From assembly GCF_004785645.1 (NCBI RefSeq), contig NZ_SRPE01000005.1, forward strand, positions 186,001-250,000: a stretch of DNA of 64,000 bases, read 5' to 3'. Source of the stretch: Empedobacter tilapiae. Its GTDB lineage: Bacteria > Bacteroidota > Bacteroidia > Flavobacteriales > Weeksellaceae. Each line of letters begins with the position of its first letter. The stretch's first letter is position 1. Both the position numbers and the translations under genes were made by a program. Below are positions 17,184 through 27,091 of the stretch, piece after piece. The notes beneath the pieces were generated by a model. It was not told the DNA's origin. It searched no databases and was given only the letters and a program-made list of their open reading frames with translations.

Positions 17184-17447
17184 TTATATAATTTTATAGG
17201 GTTTGTAACAAGACTTTTTAGTTTTACAAAGATTGGTTGTCCTATATATACTAATTAATAAGCCTAATAAGGAAAAACACAAAATCAAAAATTGAAATAA
17301 AAATATCGTTAGAAAACTTCCTTGAATAGCTTTGAAAGGCTTGGTGTTATTAAAGTATATCGTAACTTCTTCATAATTATCTGGAGTACTAGAACTGTCG
17401 TCAGAAATTAACTTATGGTAGTAGGTAAGTAAGTTATAGTTATAAAT
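17184..17447 (-). pseudogene. 87-codon open frame without a start, membrane-protein-like
   Basis: Directly after the stop of the T9SS plug gene, and in the same frame, 87 codons run without a stop. They include YEEVTIYFNNTKPFKAI, one strong membrane segment (FLTIFLFQFLILCFSLLGLL) and a Cys/Lys-rich end (CKTKKSCYKPYKII). There is no ATG, GTG or usable TTG before the membrane segment. The plug protein itself ends normally. The likeliest reading is the 3' end of a lost membrane-protein gene. Readthrough is possible but unsupported. Confidence 0.4.
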
Positions 17448-18698
17448 TTATCTCCTCGAATTTCCTGACCCGTATCCCATTAGAACATCATATCGTTGTC
17501 CCCAAGGACGATAATAAAATAAAGCTTGGTATTGGTTTTCCGTCTGCCAAAAACTTCCGCTCACATAACTTGGATCAATTTTACCTGTTTTGGTATTTTT
17601 AACGACATATTGATAATTGTAATATCCTTGTTTTAAGAATAATTCAGTTACCCAAAGTCCAGAATCATCTTTTTCTAATTTCGAGTTTTCATCAACAGTC
17701 CAATTATTAAATGCACCAACAACGTAAGGAGTATATAAACCATTCTGATCTTCGAATGCATCTAATGCAAAATAAACCCATGAATAATCTGCTTCTGAAT
17801 TTGCTGCATATTCGTTTCCATAACGATTGTTTCTAATATAAAAATTTCCATCGATATCTGGATAATCATCATAAGGTAAATTATATTTCGGAATATCTAC
17901 ACGTAGAACTGTATGGTAAACACTGTCTTTTCTAAACGTTTTTTCTGTTGTTAAACTAGGAACTTCTAAATTCTTGTTATCAAACCAATTATATTCAGCC
18001 CCACCTTCAAACAAAACATTCATATCATTATATGTTAACTGATTTGGTCTAGAAAAAGATGGTCGATTAACAAAATAACCTTCATTCCAATTATTATTTT
18101 TCATCAAAAATAATTTTGCACCATCTGGAACTTCAGTTAAATTTTGTGTTCCACTCGAAACTTGAACTTGTAAACGTTGGTTCAATTCTTTTATTGTTGG
18201 ATTATTGTAACGAGAAACCATCACTCCAACATCCGTTATTGGTTGATAAACGGCAAATCGTTTGGTAAAAATAGGATTTGAATCATTCTCTAAATAAACT
18301 TTCAACACATAATTACCAGGTAACTTCACATTCATTTGTTCATTCGGAAACTGAATTTGATAATTGGTATATTTTTGATAGGTATTGAACGAATTCTTAT
18401 ATGTTCGCGCATAATCAGAGTTAACACCATTTAAAAATTCAGACTGAAAAATATTCGAATCTGACCAATCAGCATTTCTGTGTTCAATAGAGTATTGATA
18501 GCGTTTATAACCTGCACTAATGTCATCAAAAAGAAAAAACAAACTTTCGCTAGAACCTAGCTTGATAATAGGCGTATTATCGTTTGTTTGTGGATTAAAA
18601 ACTTGAATTGTTTTGATATTTTTCGGAGGTTTTATATCCTGGAATTGTCCAAAAAGAATTGAAGTCAATAGACAAAGTATAATCGAATAGAATTTCAT
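17448..18698 (-). CDS. Type IX secretion system plug protein (DUF5103)
   Basis: This 416-residue protein has a signal peptide (MKFYSIILCLLTSILFGQ). The DUF5103 pattern is clear: IKPPKNIKTIQVFNPQTND, PIIKLGSSESLFFLFDD, YQYSIEHRNADWSDS and the C-terminal end ALFYYRPWGQRYD. In the T9SS translocon this periplasmic protein plugs the SprA barrel until cargo with a C-terminal sorting domain arrives. The gene stands apart from its neighbours, with terminators on both sides. Its presence implies T9SS-mediated secretion in this organism. Confidence 0.9.
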   Translation of the reverse strand: MKFYSIILCLLTSILFGQFQDIKPPKNIKTIQVFNPQTNDNTPIIKLGSSESLFFLFDDISAGYKRYQYSIEHRNADWSDSNIFQSEFLNGVNSDYARTYKNSFNTYQKYTNYQIQFPNEQMNVKLPGNYVLKVYLENDSNPIFTKRFAVYQPITDVGVMVSRYNNPTIKELNQRLQVQVSSGTQNLTEVPDGAKLFLMKNNNWNEGYFVNRPSFSRPNQLTYNDMNVLFEGGAEYNWFDNKNLEVPSLTTEKTFRKDSVYHTVLRVDIPKYNLPYDDYPDIDGNFYIRNNRYGNEYAANSEADYSWVYFALDAFEDQNGLYTPYVVGAFNNWTVDENSKLEKDDSGLWVTELFLKQGYYNYQYVVKNTKTGKIDPSYVSGSFWQTENQYQALFYYRPWGQRYDVLMGYGSGNSRR

Positions 18699-18734
18699 TT
18701 TTATTACTATTTTGATTTATAAAAATACAAAAAA

Positions 18735-18764
18735 AGCGTAAGTCTTTGTGTAAAGACATACGCT
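18735..18764 (-). terminator. Terminator of the E1 dehydrogenase gene
   Basis: A 13-bp stem with one mismatch and a GTGT loop (plus strand) is followed on the minus strand by a run of seven T. Confidence 0.8.
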
Positions 18765-18787
18765 TATATAACTCTAAAATTTATTTT

Positions 18788-21202
18788 TTAGTACAAAGCA
18801 GGAAACTTGTTTGGTTTCGCTTCGCGTATTAATTCGTAAATTTGTTCTGTAATATCATCAACAGAAGGTTTTGAGAAGTAATCTCCATCAGTTGCATAGG
18901 CAGGACGGTGAGCTTTCGCTGTAATCGTCAATGGTGCGCTATCTAATGTAAAATATCCACCTTGTTTCTCGATAATTTCTTGTAGTAAGAAAGCACTTGC
19001 TCCTCCTGGAACATCTTCGTCTACAATAACTAAACGATTCGTTTTGTTTAAACTTTTCGCAACATCTGCATTGATATCGAAAGGCAATAAAGATTGTGCA
19101 TCAATTACTTCAACAGAAATACCTAATTGCTCCAATTCTTTCGCTGCATCCATCACAATTCTCCAAGTAGAACCGTAAGTTAGCAACGTTACATCTTTTC
19201 CTTCTTTTGTAATTTCTACTTCACCAATTGGCGTTGTAAATTCACCGATATTAATTGGCGCAGGCTCTTTCAAACGATAACCATTCAAACTTTCTACAAC
19301 AATCGCTGGCTCATCTGCTTGCATCAATGTATTGTAAAAACCTGCGGCTTTTGTTAAATCACGCGGAACTAAAACATTCACGCCACGAACCAAATTCAAG
19401 ATTCCTCCCATTGGTGAACCTGAATGCCAAACACCTTCTAAACGGTGCCCACGCGTTCTGATAATCACAGGTGCTTTCTGACCTCCGTTCGAACGATAAA
19501 GCACAGTTGCCAAATCATCTGAAATTCCTTGTAAACAATAAAGAATATAATCTAAATATTGAATCTCTGCAATTGGACGTAAACCACGCATCGCTAAACC
19601 AATTCCTTGGCCAAGAATTGTTGCTTCGCGAATACCTGTATCCGAAATACGATCGATTCCATATTTTGCTTGAAGACCTTCTAAACCTTGGTTTACATCA
19701 CCAATATTTCCCGCATCTTCACCAAAAACTAATGCTTTTGGATATTTCTCGAAAATTTTATCAAAGTTATCACGAACAATTACACGACCATCTTCTAACG
19801 CTGGATTTTCTCCAAACTCAGGTTTTACTTGTGCAACTTGAGTTGCCGTTCCTGAAACTAATTTAGTCGAATATATTTCTTCTTCGTGTTTCATTTTAAC
19901 ATCTAACCAAGAAATTAATTCCGTTTTTGAAGATAAATTTTCTGAACGAGTTAAACGAATAACTTTACGAACAGCTCCATAAACATCGCGCTTGAAAGGA
20001 CTTTTCTTTGATTTTAGATTACTAATTTCAATATTGATAAAAGCTCCGTTTGCACTTTCTGAAGCAACTTTCGTTAATAATTCTAATGCTTCATTTTTCA
20101 ATTCTAAAATTGGATTCAAATAATCGTCCCAACATTGTTTTTGAGAAGCTTTTACTTCAGCTTTTACTTCAGCTTCCAATTGATCCAACTCTTCCACAGA
20201 AATAATTGCTTCTGAATGATCTGCAAATGCTAAAATATATTCACGGAATTTTGTGATTCCGTCAAATTCTTTTTCCCAAGTCAAACGTTCTTCTGACTTA
20301 TAACGTTCATGCGAACCAGAAGTTGAATGACCTTGTGGTTGCGTACATTCTTGCACATGTACAATACACGGAATGTGATGCTCACGCGCAAATCTTTCTG
20401 CACGTGTATAAGCTTCAATCAAAGCAGGATAATCCCACGCTTTTACGGTAATAATTTCGTAACCTCTTTCTTCTTCCGTTCTTCCGAAACCTGATAACAA
20501 TTCAGAAAGATTCGATTTTGTACGTTGAAATTTAGCTGGAACAGAAATTCCGTAACCATCGTCCCAAATAGAAACAACCATTGGCACTTGTAAAACTCCA
20601 CCTGCATTTATAGTTTCCCAAAAATGTCCTTCAGAAGTACTTGCATCTCCAATTGTCCCGAAAGCAATTTCATTTCCGTTTACAGAAAATTGTTGATCTT
20701 CGTCTGATTGAGGAACATTTCTAAAATATTTTGAAGCTTGTGCTAAACCTAACAAACGTGGCATTTGACCAGCTGTTGGCGAAATATCAGCACTCGAATT
20801 TTTTTGTTCTGTTAATTTTTTCCAAGAACCGTCTTCATTTAAAGAACGTGTCCCGAAGTGAGATGTCATTTGACGACCTCCAGATGAAGGTTCTTTCTCT
20901 AGATCTGTTAAAGCGTATAATTGTGCAAAAAATTGTTCAACTGTTAATTGACCAATTGCGAACATAAATGTTTGATCGCGATAGTATCCAGAACGGAAAT
21001 CCCCATTTTTGAATACTTTTGCCATTGCAATTTGTGGCAATTCTTTTCCATCGCCAAAAATTCCAAACTTAGCTTTCCCTGTAAGTACCTCTCTTCTCCC
21101 TAAAAGACTTACTTCGCGAGACATAAAAGCCGTTTTATAATCATTAATGATTTGACTCTTAAACTCTTCGAAAGTAATTTTATTTACCTCTTTTGTTTCC
21201 AT
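18788..21202 (-). CDS. Fused alpha/beta E1 component of a 2-oxoacid dehydrogenase
   Basis: A single chain of about 804 residues joins both E1 halves. The alpha half has LLGRREVLTGKAKFGIFGDG and the thiamine-diphosphate segment GDASTSEGHFWETINAGG. The beta half starts with ALVFGEDAGNIGDVNQGLEG and ends with RPAYATDGDYFSKPS. This fused thiamine-diphosphate enzyme is usual in Flavobacteriia and decarboxylates branched-chain or related 2-oxo acids, passing the acyl group to an E2 lipoyl protein not encoded here. I chose METKEV (21202). In-frame starts at 21220 (ATG) and 21259 (TTG) are possible but less like homologues. The substrate is not settled by sequence. Confidence 0.92.
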   Translation of the reverse strand: METKEVNKITFEEFKSQIINDYKTAFMSREVSLLGRREVLTGKAKFGIFGDGKELPQIAMAKVFKNGDFRSGYYRDQTFMFAIGQLTVEQFFAQLYALTDLEKEPSSGGRQMTSHFGTRSLNEDGSWKKLTEQKNSSADISPTAGQMPRLLGLAQASKYFRNVPQSDEDQQFSVNGNEIAFGTIGDASTSEGHFWETINAGGVLQVPMVVSIWDDGYGISVPAKFQRTKSNLSELLSGFGRTEEERGYEIITVKAWDYPALIEAYTRAERFAREHHIPCIVHVQECTQPQGHSTSGSHERYKSEERLTWEKEFDGITKFREYILAFADHSEAIISVEELDQLEAEVKAEVKASQKQCWDDYLNPILELKNEALELLTKVASESANGAFINIEISNLKSKKSPFKRDVYGAVRKVIRLTRSENLSSKTELISWLDVKMKHEEEIYSTKLVSGTATQVAQVKPEFGENPALEDGRVIVRDNFDKIFEKYPKALVFGEDAGNIGDVNQGLEGLQAKYGIDRISDTGIREATILGQGIGLAMRGLRPIAEIQYLDYILYCLQGISDDLATVLYRSNGGQKAPVIIRTRGHRLEGVWHSGSPMGGILNLVRGVNVLVPRDLTKAAGFYNTLMQADEPAIVVESLNGYRLKEPAPINIGEFTTPIGEVEITKEGKDVTLLTYGSTWRIVMDAAKELEQLGISVEVIDAQSLLPFDINADVAKSLNKTNRLVIVDEDVPGGASAFLLQEIIEKQGGYFTLDSAPLTITAKAHRPAYATDGDYFSKPSVDDITEQIYELIREAKPNKFPALY

Positions 21203-21324
21203 TTCTTTTGTTTGTTGCATCACAAATTTAACAAAAGATTTGTAACTTACACCATACAATTTGCGTCTATATAATGAATTAGATAAGAATTGTAAAAAAT
21301 AAAAACTAGTATAAAATTAAACAC

Positions 21325-24066
21325 ATGAAAAAAACTTTACTGAGTTTATGCCTTGTTTTTACACTTGGCTCTACAACTTATGTTGTCGCTCAAACAAAAA
21401 ATCAAACAGCAACATTTGTTACGCAAGTGGAAGGAATTAAAGAATATAAATTATCTAATGGTTTACAAGTTTTATTAATTCCTGATCAATCTCAAAGTAA
21501 CATGGTTGTGAACATTGTTTACAATGTTGGATCAAAACATGAAGGGTATGGAGAAAAAGGAATGGCGCATTTATTAGAGCACATGTTATTCAAATCAACC
21601 AAAAATCTTGGGGATATCAAAAAAATGCTATCTGATAAAGGAGGTTCTGCAAATGGTACAACTTATTATGATCGTACAAATTACTATGAAGTTTTTCCTT
21701 CTTCTGATGATAATTTACGCTGGAGTTTAGAGATGGAAGCTGATCGTATGATTAATGCTACAATCAAACAAGAAGATTTAGATAAAGAATTTTCTGTGGT
21801 TCGAAATGAATTTGAAATTGGAGAAAATGATCCATCGAGTGTTTTAATGGAAAGGGTTATTTCTGCCGGATATTTATGGCATAATTATGGAAAATCTACA
21901 ATTGGTTCTAAAGAAGATATTGAACGAGTAAAAACTCCGCAACTACGTAAATTTTACGAAAAATATTATCAGCCAGATAATGCAACTTTAATTGTTGCTG
22001 GAAAATTTGATGAGAAGAAAGCAATAGAATATGTTAATCAATATTTTGGTTCTATTCCAAAACCTACACGTGTTTTAGATGAAATATTAACTGTTGAACC
22101 TGCTCAAGATGGGGAAAAATTTGTCGAAGTAAAACGTGCTGGAGATTCTCAATCTGTAGGTGTAATGTATCACGTTGCTGCATATAGCGATAAAGATTAT
22201 GCAGCAATTGATGTTTTAAACAACATTCTAACTTCTGATCCTTCTGGCTATTTATATAAATCTTTAGTTGACACTCACAAAATCGCATCTATATGGGCTT
22301 ATAGTCCAGAAGTTAGAGATGCAAGCTTCTTTTACATCGGAACTGAAATTCCGAAAGAAAAAAATATTGAACAAACAAAAAATGATATTCGTGCTGAATT
22401 AGATAAAGTTGCATCAATAAATTACACTGATCAAGATGTACAACGTGCAAAAGCAACTATTATAAAAAATATTGAAAATCAAAAAAATAATACAATTAAC
22501 TATGCAGTTAATTTGACTGAAATTGTAGGTGCTGGTGATTATCGTTTAGGTTTCTTATATAGAGATAACATAGAAAAAGTAACTAAAGAAGATATTAAAC
22601 GAGTTGCTGAAAAATATTTTAGAGCTAACAATAGAACCGTTGGGACTTTTATTCCTACAAAAGATGAAATTCGTGTAAAACCAAACGAATTAACAAATAA
22701 ACAAATTACCGAATTAGTTTCGAATTATAAAGGTCGTGCAGTTGAGAAAGAAGCAAAACCTTTTGAAGCTTCTATTAAAAATCTAAAAGCACACTATGCT
22801 GAAGGAAAAGTAAGCAATGGTCTAAAATACGGAATCATCGATAAAGAAATAAAAGGCGAAAAAGTAATTCTTTCATTTAATTTGCCTGTTTCGAATGAAA
22901 AAGATTTAGCAAATAAAGGAATGATTAGCGAATTAACAGCTCAATTATTAACTGCAGGCACAAAAAACCTAACAAAAGAACAAATCAAAGATCAATTGGA
23001 TCTTTTAAAATCTTCTGTTGGATTTAGATTTAGTGGACAAACATTGAATGTTACAATTAATACGTACAAAAATTCATTAGACAAAACAATGGATATTGTT
23101 CGCCAAATCATTACTGAATCTACTTTCCCAGAAGCAGAATTGAAAAAAGCGGTAACAGAATATGTAACTTATTTAGATGCAAACACAAACGATCCACAAG
23201 CATTAGCCTTCAACGAAATTAGTCGTTTAACATCTAATTATCCTAAATCTTCTATTTTCTACACAGCTTCTTTTGACGAATTAAAAGATGAATTAAAAAA
23301 AGTAAAACAAACTGACTTAGTTGACTTTTATAAAAATATCTTAGGTGCACAAAATGGAGTGGTTTCAGTTGTAGGAATAAATGATAAAGCAAAAGTTGAA
23401 AAACTATTAAATGATACGTTTGGTAAATGGAATAGTAAATCGAAATACGAAAAAGCTTATCCAACATTTACTGCTACTAAAAAAGAAGATAAACTTTATA
23501 ACATTCCAGATAAAGAAAACGCAGCAGCTGTAGGATCTATCAATTTCAAAATGAATAGAGAGAGTGCTGATTACGCAGCAATGGTAATGGCAAACGAAAT
23601 GATTGGAAGTGGAGGATTTTTATCTGCTCGTATTCCAATGCGATTAAGAGAAAAAGAAGGAATCAGCTACGGCGCAGGTTCGTATGTTTCGATTCCAAGT
23701 GATCCTAAAAATGATGTAGCTTCTTGGGGATATTATGCTTTCTTAAATCCAACAAAGCGTGAAGCTGTAGAAAAAGCATTGAAAGAAGAAATTACAAAAG
23801 CTCTAAAAGAAGGATTTACAGCAGAAGAATTAAAGACAAACATTGTAAGCTGGAAAAACGGTCGCACAACTTCGTTGGGAACAGATGGTACTTTATTAGG
23901 ATTATCGAATGGTTATTTATTAAATGGAATTAATTTTGAAGAATTTGATAATTTAGAGAAAAAAGTAGATGCACTTAATGTTAACCAAGTAAATGAAGTC
24001 TTTAAAAAGTATATATCGTTAGATAAATTAACATCTGTATATACAGGAACTTTTGATAAAAAGTAA
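21325..24066 (+). CDS. Secreted M16 (pitrilysin/insulinase) zinc metalloprotease
   Basis: This 913-residue protein has a signal peptide (MKKTLLSLCLVFTLGSTTYVVA). The inverted zinc motif HLLEH lies at 82-86, and the third ligand is in VVRNEFEIGEND near residue 160. Two M16 halves are present, the second (from about 490) without the HxxEH motif. These enzymes act as clamshell peptidases on peptides and small proteins in the periplasm. The gene is transcribed alone, diverging from the E1 gene and closed by a strong terminator. Confidence 0.92.
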   Translation: MKKTLLSLCLVFTLGSTTYVVAQTKNQTATFVTQVEGIKEYKLSNGLQVLLIPDQSQSNMVVNIVYNVGSKHEGYGEKGMAHLLEHMLFKSTKNLGDIKKMLSDKGGSANGTTYYDRTNYYEVFPSSDDNLRWSLEMEADRMINATIKQEDLDKEFSVVRNEFEIGENDPSSVLMERVISAGYLWHNYGKSTIGSKEDIERVKTPQLRKFYEKYYQPDNATLIVAGKFDEKKAIEYVNQYFGSIPKPTRVLDEILTVEPAQDGEKFVEVKRAGDSQSVGVMYHVAAYSDKDYAAIDVLNNILTSDPSGYLYKSLVDTHKIASIWAYSPEVRDASFFYIGTEIPKEKNIEQTKNDIRAELDKVASINYTDQDVQRAKATIIKNIENQKNNTINYAVNLTEIVGAGDYRLGFLYRDNIEKVTKEDIKRVAEKYFRANNRTVGTFIPTKDEIRVKPNELTNKQITELVSNYKGRAVEKEAKPFEASIKNLKAHYAEGKVSNGLKYGIIDKEIKGEKVILSFNLPVSNEKDLANKGMISELTAQLLTAGTKNLTKEQIKDQLDLLKSSVGFRFSGQTLNVTINTYKNSLDKTMDIVRQIITESTFPEAELKKAVTEYVTYLDANTNDPQALAFNEISRLTSNYPKSSIFYTASFDELKDELKKVKQTDLVDFYKNILGAQNGVVSVVGINDKAKVEKLLNDTFGKWNSKSKYEKAYPTFTATKKEDKLYNIPDKENAAAVGSINFKMNRESADYAAMVMANEMIGSGGFLSARIPMRLREKEGISYGAGSYVSIPSDPKNDVASWGYYAFLNPTKREAVEKALKEEITKALKEGFTAEELKTNIVSWKNGRTTSLGTDGTLLGLSNGYLLNGINFEEFDNLEKKVDALNVNQVNEVFKKYISLDKLTSVYTGTFDKK

Positions 24067-24090
24067 CTTTATTTAAATATTTATAGATAA

Positions 24091-24129
24091 AAAAGCTTCA
24101 GATTTAACTGAAGCTTTTTTTATTTTTTT
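24091..24129 (+). terminator. Terminator of the M16 protease gene
   Basis: A perfect 11-bp stem (24091-24101 with 24108-24118) with a six-base loop and a T run. Confidence 0.88.
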
Positions 24130-24280
24130 AGGTAAGCTATTGTATTATTATTCATTTTCTGTCTAAAATATAAAATTTTATGTTAAAAAACTCTTCTTTT
24201 AACATAATTAAAAGTTTTTGGCATTATAATTTCTTAACATTAACAACATAAAAAAACAATTAACCTTAAATAATTATTAT

Positions 24281-25297
24281 ATGCAAGGATTAGAAGAAAA
24301 CAATCAGCCAACAAACAAAGGAAGAAATGGCTTAGTATTACCTTTAGCTCTAGTAGGAATTTTATTAGCAGGTAGTGTTGGGTATAATATATATCAAGCA
24401 AATCAAATAGGAAATTTAGAAAAGAATGAATCTTTAAATTCTCAGATCCTTAAAAATGAAACTGGTCAAAAGGAACAAATCCGTAGACAATATGATTCTA
24501 TTTTAAACGATTATACACAATATAAAGCGCGTATAGAAGATCGAAATAATTTATTAGGAGATAAGGAGAATATGATTCAATTAAAGAATCAAGATATTCA
24601 AGAAATCTTAGATAAAGATAATCCTACAGCAGAAGAAATGAATCGTGCTCGTAAAATGATTAACGATTTAGAAGGAAGTGTAAAAAACTACAAATCAGAA
24701 GTTTCTCGTCTACAAAAAGAAAATGCAATTCTTGTACGTAGCGTTGACGAATTAAATAATAAAAATTCTGCTTTAACAACAGACAACAATAACTTAAGAG
24801 AAAACAATAAAGAATTAACATACAACTACGAGACTGAAAAAAGTGTTCGTCAAAAAGACAATGCAATTTCGAAAGGTAAAATCAACGAACTAAGTTCTAC
24901 TTTATCTGTTTCGAACCAACAAATCAAAGGAATTCGTGTAAGAAACAGTGGCAAAGAAGTTGAAAAAACACGTGCAAAACGCATTGATAAAATTCGTGTT
25001 TCTTTTGATGTAGATCGTAATTCGAGAACAGAATCCGGAGATAAAAAATTATATGTTGCTATCTATAATCCTGATGGAACATTAGGAAGATATGGAAATG
25101 CGCAAGGTGGACAAATTGAATTAAGATCTGGAGATACGGTAAATTTCTCTGATGCAATTAACTTTAATTACACAAACGGACAAACAAAAAACATAACATT
25201 TGATTGGGAAAATGAAGAATTCCAAAAAGGAGTTTATACGTTCAATGTCTATGAAAACGGATTTAAGATTAGTCAAGCAAAAATAACTCTAAACTAA
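24281..25297 (+). CDS. Membrane-anchored coiled-coil protein
   Basis: In this 338-residue protein a short cytoplasmic N-terminus leads to one membrane helix (about 19-37, LVLPLALVGILLAGSVGYNI). A long coiled coil rich in Asn, Lys and Glu follows (about 45-210, LNNKNSALTTDNNNLRENNK), and then a beta-rich C-terminal domain (about 235-338, VSFDVDRNSRTESGDKKLYV, IYNPDGTLG). The arrangement suggests a periplasmic spacer with a binding domain at its end. Such proteins are common in Flavobacteriia but have no assigned function that I know of. The gene stands alone, between the protease terminator and a strong 3' terminator. Confidence 0.85.
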   Translation: MQGLEENNQPTNKGRNGLVLPLALVGILLAGSVGYNIYQANQIGNLEKNESLNSQILKNETGQKEQIRRQYDSILNDYTQYKARIEDRNNLLGDKENMIQLKNQDIQEILDKDNPTAEEMNRARKMINDLEGSVKNYKSEVSRLQKENAILVRSVDELNNKNSALTTDNNNLRENNKELTYNYETEKSVRQKDNAISKGKINELSSTLSVSNQQIKGIRVRNSGKEVEKTRAKRIDKIRVSFDVDRNSRTESGDKKLYVAIYNPDGTLGRYGNAQGGQIELRSGDTVNFSDAINFNYTNGQTKNITFDWENEEFQKGVYTFNVYENGFKISQAKITLN

Positions 25298-25315
25298 TTA
25301 TTGATAAGACTAACC

Positions 25316-25345
25316 AAAAAAGCTCAGCAATTGCTGAGCTTTTTT
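25316..25345. terminator. Bidirectional terminator between convergent genes
   Basis: A perfect 30-base palindrome with A and T tracts at its ends. Confidence 0.92.
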
Positions 25346-25362
25346 GATTTTATATATTAAAA

Positions 25363-26964
25363 TTATCGTTTCAAAAGGTTGATACTAACAGTTGCCAATT
25401 CGTTGTTCGGATATTTCTTGAACAAAGTTTTATCTGGAAGCAAACCTGTTTCTTCACAAATTCGATGAAAGACATCTACTTCAACAATATATTGATCCGA
25501 GAATCCATGTGTCGCATCATAAGCAGTAGCAGCTGTATTGCCTAAATTTTTAGCAGTTAAATCTGGAGAAATGGTATGTAATTCGATTAGCAATAGACCA
25601 AATTTATCTACATAAGGTGCCCATTTTTTGAGATGATTTAATAAATTTTGTTCCACATCATTGTTTGATAATCGTTTTCCTCTAAACGCAAAAGCTCCTG
25701 TAGAAGTACTAATTCGATTTGTTTTGACTTCTTCAACATCTTCCCAAATTCGGTTATGGTCTAAAAATGTTCTGATATTTAATAAATCACTCAATTCTAT
25801 TGAATAATCATCTTTCAAATCTATCGCCAAACGATCTGGATCGCCAATATCACCCCAAATGACTTTTGCCCAAATATCATTTTTGATTAAATTAGCACGT
25901 GTTACTTTTAACGCTGCTTGATTATAATCTGCTCCAACCAAAAAAAGTGGATATTCGTCGAGATGTTTTCCGCGTAAAGTTTCGCGTTCTATCACATCAT
26001 ATAAATGTTGCAAAAGTGCACCATTACCACATCCCATATCCAAAATTCCTTTCGGTTGTTCTTCTATTGGACGATTAAAAATATTGACAATAAAATCATC
26101 TATAACTTTGAAATAAGTTGAATGAGCTCCTCCACTACCCCAAACATTCATTTCTCTATTAACATGTTGCTCATCTTCACCTTCAGAAATTTCACGCAAC
26201 TTTGTTGGTGAACCAAAAAGCAAATCATTCAACTTCGCAAACATTGGCAAATAAGAAACTGTTACACCGTAAGAAGTTGCTCTTCGTGCAAAGAACAATC
26301 CTATTTCTGTGAATTTATAGTTTTTTTCGTGTTTCGTAAACCAACCTAATTCGGTTAATCGTTCCAAAATTCTCTCGAAAGTTTGTGGATTTTTGTGAAA
26401 TTCATCTGGATTAAAAGAGGCTTCCATAAAATATTTATGAAACAAACCGCTCATTCCCATTCGAACAATAATAGGCCCGACCAAAACACCTTCAATATGT
26501 TTTGTGATTTGATAATGCAAAGGTTTTTCAAGAAACTCTTCGTCATCAGCAGTCATCAAATAGGTTTTGTATTTATCAAATAATTTAATCCATTTTTTAC
26601 AAAATTCATCTGAAAAATCATGCTGATTTATTACTTCATCTTCTGCCAAAAAAACAGCTAAATCGTGGTAAATATCAATATTTGTAAAAGCTCTATCTGA
26701 ATATTTATTGGTTTGAATTTCAACGCAATTCTTCTCATTATTTACTAAATATTCTAACATATTTTGAGAAGCTAAAACACGCAGAGCAACATTCAGATAA
26801 CCTTCATTCGCTTGAAATTCTTCTGTTATTTGATCTAACAACATTGCCTTATGCTCTACAACATAATGCAAAATACCTTTACTAGCTAAAGCATTTAATA
26901 TCGGAGCTGTTACCAAACCATCGAGATGTCTAAAAATTAACGATCTCAAATATTTTTTATCCAT
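25363..26964 (-). CDS. Class I SAM-dependent methyltransferase with helical N-terminal domain
   Basis: In this 533-residue protein the N-terminal 280 residues look like winged-helix and dimerisation elements found in O-methyltransferases (LVTAPILNALASKGILHYVV, FERILERLTELGWFTKHEKN). The SAM motif ILDMGCGNGALLQHL lies near 305-320, and an acidic motif follows (PLFLVGADYN). A HATHGFSDQYIVE-like stretch (YDATHGFSDQYIVEV) close to the C-terminus is characteristic of this subfamily, which I have seen described as AprA/MT2-like. The substrate is unknown. No biosynthetic cluster surrounds it. Confidence 0.85.
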   Translation of the reverse strand: MDKKYLRSLIFRHLDGLVTAPILNALASKGILHYVVEHKAMLLDQITEEFQANEGYLNVALRVLASQNMLEYLVNNEKNCVEIQTNKYSDRAFTNIDIYHDLAVFLAEDEVINQHDFSDEFCKKWIKLFDKYKTYLMTADDEEFLEKPLHYQITKHIEGVLVGPIIVRMGMSGLFHKYFMEASFNPDEFHKNPQTFERILERLTELGWFTKHEKNYKFTEIGLFFARRATSYGVTVSYLPMFAKLNDLLFGSPTKLREISEGEDEQHVNREMNVWGSGGAHSTYFKVIDDFIVNIFNRPIEEQPKGILDMGCGNGALLQHLYDVIERETLRGKHLDEYPLFLVGADYNQAALKVTRANLIKNDIWAKVIWGDIGDPDRLAIDLKDDYSIELSDLLNIRTFLDHNRIWEDVEEVKTNRISTSTGAFAFRGKRLSNNDVEQNLLNHLKKWAPYVDKFGLLLIELHTISPDLTAKNLGNTAATAYDATHGFSDQYIVEVDVFHRICEETGLLPDKTLFKKYPNNELATVSINLLKR

Positions 26965-27055
26965 TTTGGTTGATTTTTTCTACTATAAATATATTGAAAA
27001 TTGCTAAAAACTGATGTGAAGATTATTGTAAAATTTAAAAAAAATAGAAATAAAA

Positions 27056-27079
27056 AAACCTCATCGGCTGACAAGGTTT
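27056..27079 (-). terminator. Probable terminator of the PepSY-like gene
   Basis: A six-base stem (AAACCT/AGGTTT), with two further pairs inside, is followed on the minus strand by seven T. It is weaker than the others. Confidence 0.55.
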
Positions 27080-27091
27080 CTCTCCGTTTTA

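Noticed and set aside
19471-19866. Long antisense open frame in the E1 dehydrogenase gene
   Set aside because: It mirrors strongly conserved E1 beta sequence, shows no known domain, and arises from codon bias on the other strand. The same holds for antisense frames in dnaE (such as 42013-42372) and in alaS.
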